Part shown: positions 21,259 to 33,700 of the stretch, piece by piece
Position numbering within the stretch: position 1 is the stretch's first letter
Layout: each line of letters starts with the position of its first letter
Assembly: GCA_027627225.1 (NCBI GenBank)
Contig: CM051034.1
Coordinates: 16,662,980 to 16,726,979 of the forward strand
DNA from: Congeria kusceri
Lineage: Eukaryota; Mollusca; Bivalvia; Myida; Dreissenidae
Length of the DNA stretch: 64,000 bases
Direction of reading: 5' to 3'
The notes under the pieces: generated by a model
What the model was told of the DNA's origin: nothing
What the model saw: only the letters and a program-made list of their open reading frames with translations
Databases searched by the model: none
Position numbers and translations under genes: made by a program

Positions 21259-22773
21259 CAGGGCCCTCAATCTACGATTTTTGCCGCCGAATATCGGCCC
21301 CATTCCCCCACCTGAAAAGTATGTTTTTTTCCCCTAAAAAATAAAAAAATTACCCCTTGGAGGTCTACAAAAAAACAAAAACAAAAATTTGTTAAGATGC
21401 CAATAATCGTCCGCATCATAAGGATAGCCATTAAGCTCTAGATCTGTACATTGCTAATATTTCATTGACACATGTTTTGTGCGATAAACAATACACCGAT
21501 CATTCAACATCAAAGTGAAACAGTTTGACGTCATCAGCTTATATCACGCGTGCCACCCATGACAATGTCCTTTCACTCCTGTCGCCCTAATTAGCAGCCG
21601 AATTACACGCTGGCCACGTGGAGGGTGTACACAGTACCTGTATGTCATATATCGATACTGTCCTATCTGAATGACAATGACGTTATCGATATGGCAAAAG
21701 TATTTTTTTGTTTAAGAGGAAATGTTAACTGCACATCGATGGCGATAAAAAAATTGGTTGGTATGCGCTATAGGACTTTTATTCAAAAGTAACGATCTCA
21801 CAGTTCTCTGCGCTACAAAGTTTTTATATGGCCATCAATACACCCACGCTTTCCATGCGGATGACGGGACGTTGTACATGTCAGCATAATTTTTGCGCGC
21901 TTTTCTAGCCGAACAAATGCTTTTCATGAAGTACATGTGTATTTTAACTGTAAATAAAATGTGTGTTTATGACGTGTGAACAGTAAAATTCGGATAGGCG
22001 TTTCGCATTTCGATTCAGTATCTGTGTTGTGATAACTGATTTAAAGTAATTACAAGGAACTATATAATATTTTACATATGGATATAACACATTATGGATG
22101 TTAACAACAATGAAAAGGTGATTTAATTACATTTACTTTTTGAGATAGCGAAAATAGGCTTGTGTTTACATGTATATGCGCATAAATGACCTGACAAGTT
22201 ATATTGCGATTGCGATCCCTGGACCCCGCGAATCACAACATAGTGGAGTTGTAGTGTATTTCCATGTTCGGTCTACTAAATGAATACATTAAATTAATTA
22301 ATAATTTAAAAAGCGGGACTGCAAATTACTTTAACTAAAAAATATGTGTTGCTTATTGAACTATATTAACTTCATATCTCCGTTATAAAATCGTGCTGGG
22401 CTAGAAAAATGCATTAAATATTTATTAACCCCGGCGAAATCACGAAAAACACGAGGAAATTACGCGTGTACTGCTGCAATGATAAATGTATACCGCAGTC
22501 TAGTCCAAATTTTAAGCGTTATCGGTAGATTCTGAGCTATGGTTTTTTGTGCTAAAAAATAATGAAAGTTATATTTATAGGAGTTTCATTTGCTGTAAAG
22601 ACTACATGACGTTTTTACCAAACAACAATTACACGTGAGTTTGTTCGGGTTGAGTTAGTTTCCAAATCAGTTAATCTGTTTAAACTTCCTTATTAAAATA
22701 TTCCCCCGGTCAGTCAAAATTCCCCCTCCAGAGGGCGGTGGGCCCCTTGCCCCAAAACTGATTGAGAGCCCTG
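21259..22773. mobile_element. hAT-like non-autonomous element, about 1.5 kb
   Basis: The ends are cagggccctcaatct on the left and attgagagccctg on the right, which are inverted. CAGGG termini are usual for hAT transposons. CAATA flanks both ends. No transposase frame is visible. Confidence 0.65.
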
Positions 22774-22810
22774 CAATAATTAATAATTATTATAATTATT
22801 TTAATACACA

Positions 22811-23564
22811 CAGGGCTCGACATTAACGGTAGTCCGACTGTCCGGGACAACCAAATTGTTGGTCCGGACAAGTTAAAAAAAGAATCTGCTAGTCGGACAG
22901 GACAAGTGTTCTTTATCTCTAATTACGTAGTAACAAAATTGGTTTGAAAATCCAGTAGTTTCGCTGAATTGCCTTCTAAAGTTATTGTTTACATTCTAAC
23001 GATAACGTATTCCGATTCTTACATGTAATACTACACCGTACTGTTGACAAGGGAAATAAATCTTACATTTTTAAATTTTACTGACACAGTTACACCCCTT
23101 ATATATTATTTTACGTCATCATTCTCACTTGCGGTTTATTTATGTTAGTTACACATTCAGGTACCATGTCGTCTGCTTAAAATGTCAGGTTTATTTTCCT
23201 TTGGTTGTCCTCATCACAATCACGAGAAACATCCAAAAACTCCCCTAAATGTCGAAAAAAAAAAGTGATTATGAAAAAAAAAGAGAAAAAGCGAGTTTGT
23301 GCCTATGTTGCTGGAAGAATTTGAATGGCTAAGATATGATGAAATGATATGCTTTACAGTCGCAGGTGACACCTTTTCTAGTCAGTTTTTGTGTCTATTA
23401 ATGTTTCTTTAATAAATATCTTTTTAAACACTTAATTGTTGTTGTGAAATATTGTATTATTACATATGAAGGTCAGGACAAGTAAAATTTTGTTCAGGAC
23501 AAGTGAAATTTTGGGCTACTAGTCCGACCGGACAAGAGGTTTCAAAAGTTAACGTCGAGCCCTG
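22811..23564. mobile_element. hAT-like MITE with long TIRs
   Basis: The left end cagggctcgacattaacg is the inverse of the right end gttaacgtcgagccctg. A second inner inverted pair (ggtccggacaag; ccgaccggacaag) extends the similarity. ACACA flanks both sides. Non-coding. Confidence 0.8.
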
Positions 23565-24738
23565 ACACACAATGTATATAAATCTATATGTATGTTAATC
23601 AAATAACATTTTCCTGATTTTTCTAGCATTCATTTACCAGATGAGTGATAGTAAAATTATTTTGCATAAATCTGCTGCTACTTTCATTATTTTAATACAC
23701 ATAAATGATAATGGTTCATTTAATAACAGTTTCAATCATGTTTGTTCAATGATGTGGTACAAAATATTTATTTTGATGGTTAGTGTGTATTTGTCCATGT
23801 TAAAAAACCATTTTTTGTGTATAGTGTTATGCCCATGTATATCATTTCAATTTCTGTTGTCAAAAAGCAAACTATTGATTTCCTTCGACATTATCAAATA
23901 TAACGTGTCCAGTCACTTTTGGCTATAAAGTCACTATCATTACAATCCCGTTTGTTCACACTCCTCTAAGAGTCTAAGTCAACTTTCACACATTAATGAG
24001 ATTTTATACAAACTTATTAAAGACTGTGTGGTTATTATGTTAAGAGCATACCTACTTGCAATATGCTCAATATATGCTCAATATACTTGCGATATACCAG
24101 AAAGTCCGGATACTTTAGTTTTAAACTAGAACTCACGAGTTGGATGTGTCGCCTGACGCCGGATAGCTTATGTGAATCCAAATGAAGAAGCACTTAAGGT
24201 TAACGCTCAAATTTTTTAAAACAGATTTATTGAAATCTTCGAATGCAGTGCACTCTGGCTAATGCAAAGAAAAGACTTATTAAAACCAAAAATGCGACAC
24301 AAAAATAAGTATGAAAATTTACAAATGGCAATAACTACGAAAGTATGAGGTGCAGAGTAACGGTATTTGTGCACTGCACTTCTCCCCAATGAGATCTACC
24401 TATGAAGTATCAAGTTGATAGCTTTCATAGTTTTATGCTCCAACACCGCCGCCGACATAAGTAATCCCTATATGTCGCCTAGTCTAAGTGAGACGACACA
24501 TAAATGGATTTCTGTGTACCTGTACCACCCACCAGTATGCCATTCAAGACAAAATATAAATTAATATTTTATAAGCCTAAGTTACACATATGGAAATTCA
24601 TTGTACAAGTTGATGAAATAAGAAGTCATGTTAACTTCGAAGTGCAGTCATTGGGAAAAAAGGATTCCTTGGTGGTTTTACAAAATGAAAAGAACATGCT
24701 AATAACAAATTATGTATATTTATTTATTATATTTCCAG
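23565..24738. other. region upstream of the PUS1-like gene
   Basis: No repeat or gene recognised. A transcription start or non-coding 5' exon probably lies here or further left, because an acceptor-like tttccag sits at 24732-24738, just before the first coding exon. Confidence 0.4.
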
Positions 24739-24755
24739 CTTTTTGTGAATAACCA

Positions 24756-27700
24756 ATGTGGAAAAGATCTTGGAATAAATTCACAGAGTTTGTGAAAAAT
24801 ACCATGTCATCAATTAAAATTGCACAACAGGTATGTAACTCGTCAATAAATATGCCATGTCAGATACTTGTGTAATTTTTCTTGTTAACCACACAGGCAT
24901 TTAGCACTTTGCTATGTTAATAATTAGTGAACACATGATTTTAAATGACAACTATTCGAGAAATAACTATAAAAAAAATCCTGATAAAAAACAAAACTGT
25001 TCACTATCAAATATAACTTGAAAGCAGACAGATAAACATAAACCTAAGGAAACACAAAAATATCGACTAAAGTAACTTAAAGGAGTGTCAACTTTTGAAA
25101 TGTTTATTAGTGTTGTGTAACCTAAAACAACTGTCAGTTCGATGTATTGGAGTTTTCGTCTGTACAGCAGAAATCTAATATGTGATTAAAAAGTAGCCAA
25201 TTATGCGTTTTACAACAATGATTCGTATTTACTTTTGTTACATTTTAAATCAAAGTATATGGTAATTAACTCTATGGTGTTGTTTTAATTTATGTCACTA
25301 AGTTTGTTGTAAGATCGTACATTCTTTAATGCACAATCCCATTCTGACTTATAAGGCTCCCTTTTGATCCTAGATGTTTCTCTAGAGAATTCTGCTCCTC
25401 TAGGAATGAATGTCTGTCGGTCCTTGTTTCTACTTCAGTTGCCAGGTCCGGCCAAGGTGGGTGACAAGAGAGCTGCAGATGGTACTAGCAAGGCAAGTTA
25501 GATATTGTACACTTCAATAAACTATATTAATAAAGGGTGGCCACAGACTCTGGAAAACAAGGAAAACAGGGGAAAAGTGTGAAAAAAAATTCCTGCAGGG
25601 AAAAATCAGGGAATATACAAATTGGCAAAAATCAGGGAAATTCAGGGAATTTGACCAAAAGTGTTAGAACAAATCCCAAATGAAGTAGTGAAATCTAGAA
25701 TTTAATATATGTTTCAACAATAAACCAATACAATTATCATATAATTATGTTTAGAATACGAAGTTCACAATACCCGGTAGTAAAAATGGCTAAAAATGGA
25801 AAATAGTGGTCATATATTTATGTACCACTTTGCACTAATTTTACGGGTTATGTGGCAATAAATGTCATGGAAAATCAAATTCCGGTCAGGGAAAAATCAG
25901 AGAACATCCGGGAATTTTATTTCGGAATTTCAGTGGCCACCCTGTAATAATAATCTTGTTGCCAATAGCATGTTGCAACTTTTGAAAAAAAGTCGGCTCT
26001 GTTGCGATTTGTCGCATTTGGCGTCATTGGCGACTGACAGACTGACAAATTCACTAATGGATATGAAGTCTTGTAGACACTGTACAAACATTGAAGTGGA
26101 TTTTTAGTTCTGGTGTTTAAAATATTGTGGATTTTAACTCTTTCAGCCTGGTGTTTGGTTTGTTTTAATATGTTTATATATTGACAACTAATACATTCAA
26201 AATGCTATATTTGTAGGTGGTGTAATGCTCTGCTTATGTCGGTTTTTGCACAATATATGAAAACAAACTATTTTCAAAGAAGATAACTATTTTTAATTAT
26301 AATTTATGGCTTGGTCAGCATATTGGAATTTTTTCTAGGGTTTCTAAGTCTATTCTTAAGGCTACGAATGGATACAAAATGGTTGGTGAATACGGGCCCA
26401 GGCGAACTTAATCTAACTGTTGATTCTATTTATTTAATTTAATTTTTTTACCCGGGCCGGCTAGCTCAGTTGGTAGAGCGCTGGACTACAAATCCAAGGA
26501 TCGCGGGTTCGATTCCCAGCCCGGCCATATAACTTGTGTGGGGATTGGTCATGAAATTATTTCTACGGCCATTCTCCCCCTACCTCTGATTCAAGTAGGG
26601 GCAGTTGTCAGTTACTGGCATAAGTATGTGCACTTAGTACTGGTAAACCAGCTTACCCAGGAAAAGTGTGAGTAGGTTAACTGACCGCCGTTATATGACT
26701 GAAATACTGTTGAATATGGCGAAAAATCCAAACAAAACAAAAAAAAAGTTTATTCTATTTTTAGAGTCAGTTTCTTGAGGACAGGAAAAGAAAAGTTGCA
26801 GTTGCTATCGCTTACAATGGGAAAGGATATTACGGACTGCAAATGTAATTTAAAAGCTTTATTTTCGGATGGTTTGGTATATATACCATTACATTGTGTA
26901 TATTGGACTTATATAAAGATATAAAGATTAGAATTTCTGTGTACTTGTATGAATATGATTACAATTTCAATTAAAAACTTTGAATGTTATTATTATATAG
27001 CAACCTAATCATAGTAACTGATGTGCAACTCTTCCATGGTCAATCTGCATCTACAGTCAAGCTCTGTTAAAGAAGTAAACCATTTTAAGGCAATACCAAT
27101 GTTTGTTATAAAAATATATATATATATATTGTCACAGTTTAAAGGGCAACCAATTATTTTGGCTATTACAGCAATTGCGCAATATAGGGCAGTTACTCTA
27201 TTCTATGTTTCAAATATGTATGCGTAGGGCAATATGGCTGGTGGCAGTATGAACTGTTAGCTTGCAACCATTGTATTCCAGCAACCCTGGGTTCCCTACT
27301 GTGGAAAGTGAGTTGGTGAAAGCCCTGCTGGAAGTGGGAGTCATACCACAGGACCATCATGATAACATGTGGAAGGTATGCCCTAAATAACTGCAATGTC
27401 ACTTTATTTTGGCAGATTTGATGGCCAGGGTTAGCTCAGATCTTGTGCACGTTAAAGTATTCTGGTACACATACCGTCAACTTTCCATAGTTTTTCTGGT
27501 AGTGACCTCTTGAACACACTCGCCCAATGCTACTAAAAATTATGTTGAGCTACTGAAATTTTTAAGTTAGTCGCCCACCTGGCTAATACATTTTTTGTCA
27601 GAAATATTTAAATTGAAGAATGGATTTAGAAAGAAAGTGAGTGGCCCAGGTGGCTAGTTATCAAAATAGGTGAATCTGTATCCCTGTTGAAGTTAATTTA

Positions 27701-30700
27701 GGAACATAATTTTTTAAAAAGGAAACGGCATACCAGTGGTAAGTACTGGCTATTTGTTGCAGATGTCCTTCCAGAGAGCAGCCCGTACAGACAAGGGAGT
27801 GTCAGCCGCTGGCAATGTGTGTTCACTCAAGATATGTACCTATATTAAGTACTTGAACTCACAGCTCTGATTAGAAAATTACTTCCTTCAATCACAAATA
27901 TCAAAAGCATCTTGTTGAAATTAATGCTACACTATTAAAGAAATTCATGTGTATTATCTTTCAAGTTCTTTTATTGAGGCCAACGTAGTTATGAGGATCC
28001 TACTTAAAAATTCATATGAGCCTTGTTGTGGGAAAAGCGGGCTTAATGCATGCGCATAAATTGTCGTCCCTGATCAGCCTGTGCAGTCCACACAGGCTAA
28101 TCCAGGTGAAGAGACTTCCTAGAAACAGAAAATACCATAAAAGCTGAAAGTGCCTTCCTGGATTAGCCTGTGCTGATCCGGGACGACAGTTTACGCACAT
28201 GCAATAAACCCAGGTTTCCCACAACATGCCTCATATACTCTAGTCAGTATATCCAAAAATACAATATCTACTGGAAGTCATCACCTCTAGTGTTTGTGCA
28301 TTTAATCCACTATATGTGCCCATAAGTTGCATTATGTGATATGATTATATTTCTAGATAAGTAATGCTTTATGTGTTGTATATACATGTAAAATTAAATT
28401 TAACTGCACACATTCATCATGATACGCTTGTAATTGAATTTCTTTACAAATTATATTGCTTGATAAAGTGCTTTCTTTCTTACATGTGTGTAAATGTGGA
28501 GAATCTGGTGAACAAAATCAACGAGAAACTTCCTGAACAAATACGAGTGATGGGTAAGTTTAGTATCATATTTTGAGAACTAAACTTCGCAAACTTCTAT
28601 TATACCGGTGTGTTGCCAATGGGGTTGATCCTTCAGGTGATGTAAGTCTTGTTTGCATTGCCCCAAATGGTCTCTATCATGGCCCTAAATGTTGGCGATT
28701 GAAAAAGTTTTGTTTCCTATTTAACTTAGTATTAATTTTCCAACATTTTGAATAATTAAATGAAGAGCAAAGGCAGTGCTCCAGCTCTGGAATTCACATA
28801 GCTCCTGAGGACAATCTTAACAGAAGTGGAAATTTCAGATCAAATATTCGTGTAAAATCAGATCATTTGTGGCGCGTCGTGAGAAAACCGGTCTTAATGC
28901 ATGTGCGTACAGTGTCGTCACGGATTAGCCTGTGCAGTCCGCACAGGCTAATCCAGGACGGCACTTTCCGTTTTTATGGTATTTTCTGTTTCAAGGAAGT
29001 CTCTTCTAAACATAAATCCTCTGTCAGCGGAAAGTGACGTCCTGGTTAGCCTGTGTGCGGACTGCACATGCATTAAGACCGGTTTTCCCACGACGCGGCT
29101 CATTTATTTAAACACAAATGTTAATTACTAAACACCTTAGCAATATTTACTAGTTTAAAACATTTTGATGTAGAAATATCCATATACATTTAAAATCTTC
29201 AAAAATACATCATATATTCCAATTAAACATTTGTCCCCTGTTATGAAATAGACAGATAAAAATGTGTTACGGTTAATGAGTGTGTATGAACCAGATGGGA
29301 GACTAAGGATGTACATGTATGTGAGAAATTTACTGAAGTGTTCCCAAAGGAGCTTTGTGAATATGGGCCCAGTTTGATTATGTTCTGCAGATATTATCAG
29401 GACAACAAAGGGCTTCAATGCAAAGAACCACTGCTCCGGAAGGACCTACATATACCTGATCCCTACGTTGGCTTTCTCACCTGTTGAAGAGGTATTGGTC
29501 AGGCAAATGTGAATATTACATTTATATTATAAACTAAATATACTTACAAATTTCATTGCGCAATTTGTTAACTTGATCACTTATTTTTCCAGATGTCTCC
29601 TGCATCCTGTCAATATGACTAGTTTATAAGTTTGTGACAATATTGCACGTTTCGTACACTCTGATATGTTTTCTAGACTGTGACAATATCATGTTGTGTA
29701 CGCTGTTACAGTATCACGTGGTTATGCAAAAATAAAGAATCTAGGTCATGGCGATATCATGTATTTTCTAGAGCAAGATAATATCCTCTATTTCCTAGTA
29801 TCTAGACCGTGACAAAATCATGTATTTTCTGGAATCTAGACCATGAAAATCTCATTCATTTCTAGACCATGACAATACCCTCTATTTTCCAGACAGTGAC
29901 CTTGGAGTATCGTACCACACTGGACATTATCGAGAGGGTGAATGAAGTGCTGGAGAAGTTCAAAGGGACCCACAACTTTCACAACTTCACATCTGGCATG
30001 TATGTAGATGTACTAGTATGTATTTACGAGGCTAAACTTATGTCTGTTATGGCATGGTTAATTTTATGTTCTGTGTATATATGATTTGACATTCATATGT
30101 AGTCTATTTTAAACACTAAGTATACCATGTCTGTTTCACAGCATAATTCGGATACATTGGTATTTGGTATTATTCATGTCAATATTTTGTTACAGAAAAC
30201 CTGAGGAAGGTACAGCAAGAAGATACATATGGAATTTTGAGGTATTTCCTTGTGATCTTTTTATATTTACACCAAACTGGAAGGCACACATGATTTTGTC
30301 TTGTTTGCCTATTCAATACAATATCTAACAAAAACAGTAACAAAATGATAATAAAGGACAGACTTTGAACAAAAACTACTAAAAATTGTTCCTTTTTTAT
30401 GCCCCGGCATCTTGATGCAGGAGGCCAAACTCCTCGTAGTGGTTACTTCCCCTTTGGTACTCTTCTCAGTTACCACTTCCACCATGAGTTAAAAAATTAC
30501 AGATTTGGAAGTTTTCAGGGGAGAGGATTTTGAGGAGATTGAAGATTAATTTTTACAAAAGTTTAATTGTATCATTATTATTTTATAACAATGACACAGA
30601 CATAGTGCATTATTGATCCAGGTATATGTATAAAGAGTTAAACTGAAATAAAAAATAAAAAGGTAAACAAAAAAAAAGCAAGGATTTTACGTTTTCGATG

Positions 30701-33700
30701 TTTTTATTATGTGCTTGTCCACTATTTTATTTCACGCCAAGTGTTTGACTATGGTATCGTTGAATTGTGTGCGGGCCATGATTTAATGAGCTATGCTCGG
30801 ACACAGTTAAATCTCTGCGCAGAGGTTGGCGGGAGGAATTTAGTGATTGTCCTGTCCGTCCGTACTTCCGTGACAAGGTTAAGTAGATTTTACCGCTTCG
30901 TCTAGCACCAACACCGCTTACTACGACACTTGGATACTTACACAGTTGTTGTTTATGTCCATTCCCTATCCACCCATATAACCCAACCTCACTTTGACCT
31001 TGACCTAATTTGCGCTGAGAATAATTCAAATAGGCTGTTTCTTGGTTCACTAGATTTTACCGTTTTGTCTAGCACCAATCACTGCTTGCTACAACACCTA
31101 GATACTTACACAGTTGTTGCTTATTACCATCCCCAATCTACCCACATCACCGAACCTCACTTTGACCTTGACCTTGACCTAATTTAGACATGTAATAATT
31201 CATAAGTGCCATTTCTTGGTTAACTACATTTTACCACTTCGCCTAGCACCAACACTGCTTACTACAACACGTAGATATTTACACAGTTGTTACTTATGAC
31301 CGTCCCCAATCCACCCATATCACCCTGCTTCACTTTGAACTTTACCTAATTTGGACTTCAAATGGGCTATTTATTTGTTAACTAGGTTTTACCGTTTTGT
31401 CTAGTACCAGCACCGCTTACTTCAGCACTTGGATAGTTACACAGTTGTTGCTTATGACCATTCCCAATCCACCCATATCACTCAACCATACTTTGACCTT
31501 GACCTAATTTGAACTTAGAATAATTCATATGAGCTGTCCAGCACTTACCGGGGGCAGGTGTGTTAATCGAACACAGTGTCTTGTTTTTCTTCGAATTTCA
31601 CACACACAAAAGTATGTGCACATGTTATGTGGTTGTGGATTATACATTGTGTTTGATAGTAAACAGTTGTTGCCATTTCTGATGTTTCATATCTTCTCCA
31701 GTGTGGACTGCCGTTTGTACGAGATGGTGTTGAATTCTGCGTGCTGTCAGTGAGTGGACAGAGCTTCATGCTGCATCAGATCAGGAAGATGATTGGTAGG
31801 TAGTTTCCCGGCAGTGGGTCTGGGTCGATAACTGGAGGACTCGGGTTTCGGGTCAGATAACACTGCTACCAGGGTAGCAAATAAATACCCTAGTACTGGG
31901 TCAGGTAATGCTGCTACTAGGGTAGCAAATAAATACCCTGGTACGCATGCTATCTATGTTGGTGGGTAGTGTTTGATCAGGAAGATGATTGGTGAGTAGC
32001 ATCTGGGCAGTGGGTCTGGGTCGATAACTGGAGTACCTTGGTATTGGGTTAGGTAACGCTGCTACCAGGGTAGTAGATAATTACCCTGGTACCCATGCTA
32101 TATGTTTTGGTAGGTACCGTCCTGGCAGTGGGGCTGGGCACATAACTGGAGTAACCGGGTATCGGGTCAGGTAACCTGCTACCAGGGTAGCAGATAATTA
32201 CCCTGGTACCCATGGTATATGTATTGGTAGGTACCGTCCCAGCAGTGGGTCTGGGTTGATAACTGGAGTACCCTGGTATTGGGTCAGGTAACTCTGCTAC
32301 CAGGGTAGCAAATAAATACCCTGGTTCGCATGCTATCTATGTTGGTGGGTAGTGTTTGATCATGGAGATGATTGGTAAATAGCATCCCAGCAGTGGGTCT
32401 GGGTTGTTAACTGGAGTACCTTGGTATTGGGTCAGGTAACGCTGCTACCAGGGTAGCAAATAATTACCCTGGTACCCATGCTATATGTATTGGTAGGTAC
32501 CGTCCTGGCAATGGGGCTGGCACAATAACTGGAGTAACTGGGTATCGGGTCAGGTGACGCTGCTACCAGGGTAGCAAAAACTTACCCTTGTACCCATGCT
32601 ATATGTATTGGTGGGTAGTGTTCCAGCATATAGAAATATAGTGTGTGTAAACCTAATTTGGCGATGTAAGAACTATTTTTCTATTGTTTCGTTGGACAGC
32701 ATACTGTTGGTACATCGAACATTTACATTTTAATTTTGTTTGACATGATTCATATCCAAAAATCTCATGTAATTAGATATTGCACGGTATGAAATAAAAC
32801 TTTTCGGTAAAAAAAAACATTAAAAATTATCTAAAATCTGACGAAAATGGATTTGATGGAAAACAATATCGCTAAAAACTTTTGGGTCGGGGGTATTTCG
32901 TTAGGTAGGGTCGGGTTGCCTGAACACACAGAATTATTGTTTTTAGCCTAAGACTTTGTTCAGTTTATGCTAACTTTAAAATTCAGCTGAATACCATACA
33001 TATTCCTGATGCAGGCCTGACCATCTCGATCGTGCGAGGGTTTGCAGACATTGAGGCCATCGACAAAGCATGGGAAAGTGACAAGGTACAACGGGTTTAT
33101 AAAAAAGGATAATATGAAAAAAGATTATTTATGAAGTCTTAGTACTTTTCCTAACAGTTTGGCTACAAGAATTGCAGTATGGCTATAAAAATTAAAGCCT
33201 GAAGTTTGTAAGCCTAGTAGCAAAAAGTGTTCATGTGTTGATTGTTATGATGAAACGTCCTTTGTAGAATTACTATGTCGATCTACATTTCTTTCTATAA
33301 AGATATTTATACGTAATTTAAAGCCACATGTTTCAATTGTAAGCTGTTGATTTACAGATGGACATTCCCAAGGCACCAGCGTTGGGCCTCATGCTGGACA
33401 AGGTATGTCAATTCTAGTTAAAAGTACATGTATCAGTTCCCATTATTTATTTAAAAAAATAATCCAAATTGTGTCCAAACCCGACATACTACCTTTAAAG
33501 TAGAACCAGAACATAGTAACTTTGGGAAACTCTTTTTTATTGGTGTGTTTCACCAATGCCCTTTTGCAGTACATTTCTGGTTTTAGAAACAAATGGTTAT
33601 TCATATTTTAGTTGGTAATAAATCTATTGTCAATGTCAAGGTGGCAATGGTGTAGTGGATATGGTGTCCGCCTGCCTTGAGACCAGGCGGTCCCCACCCA

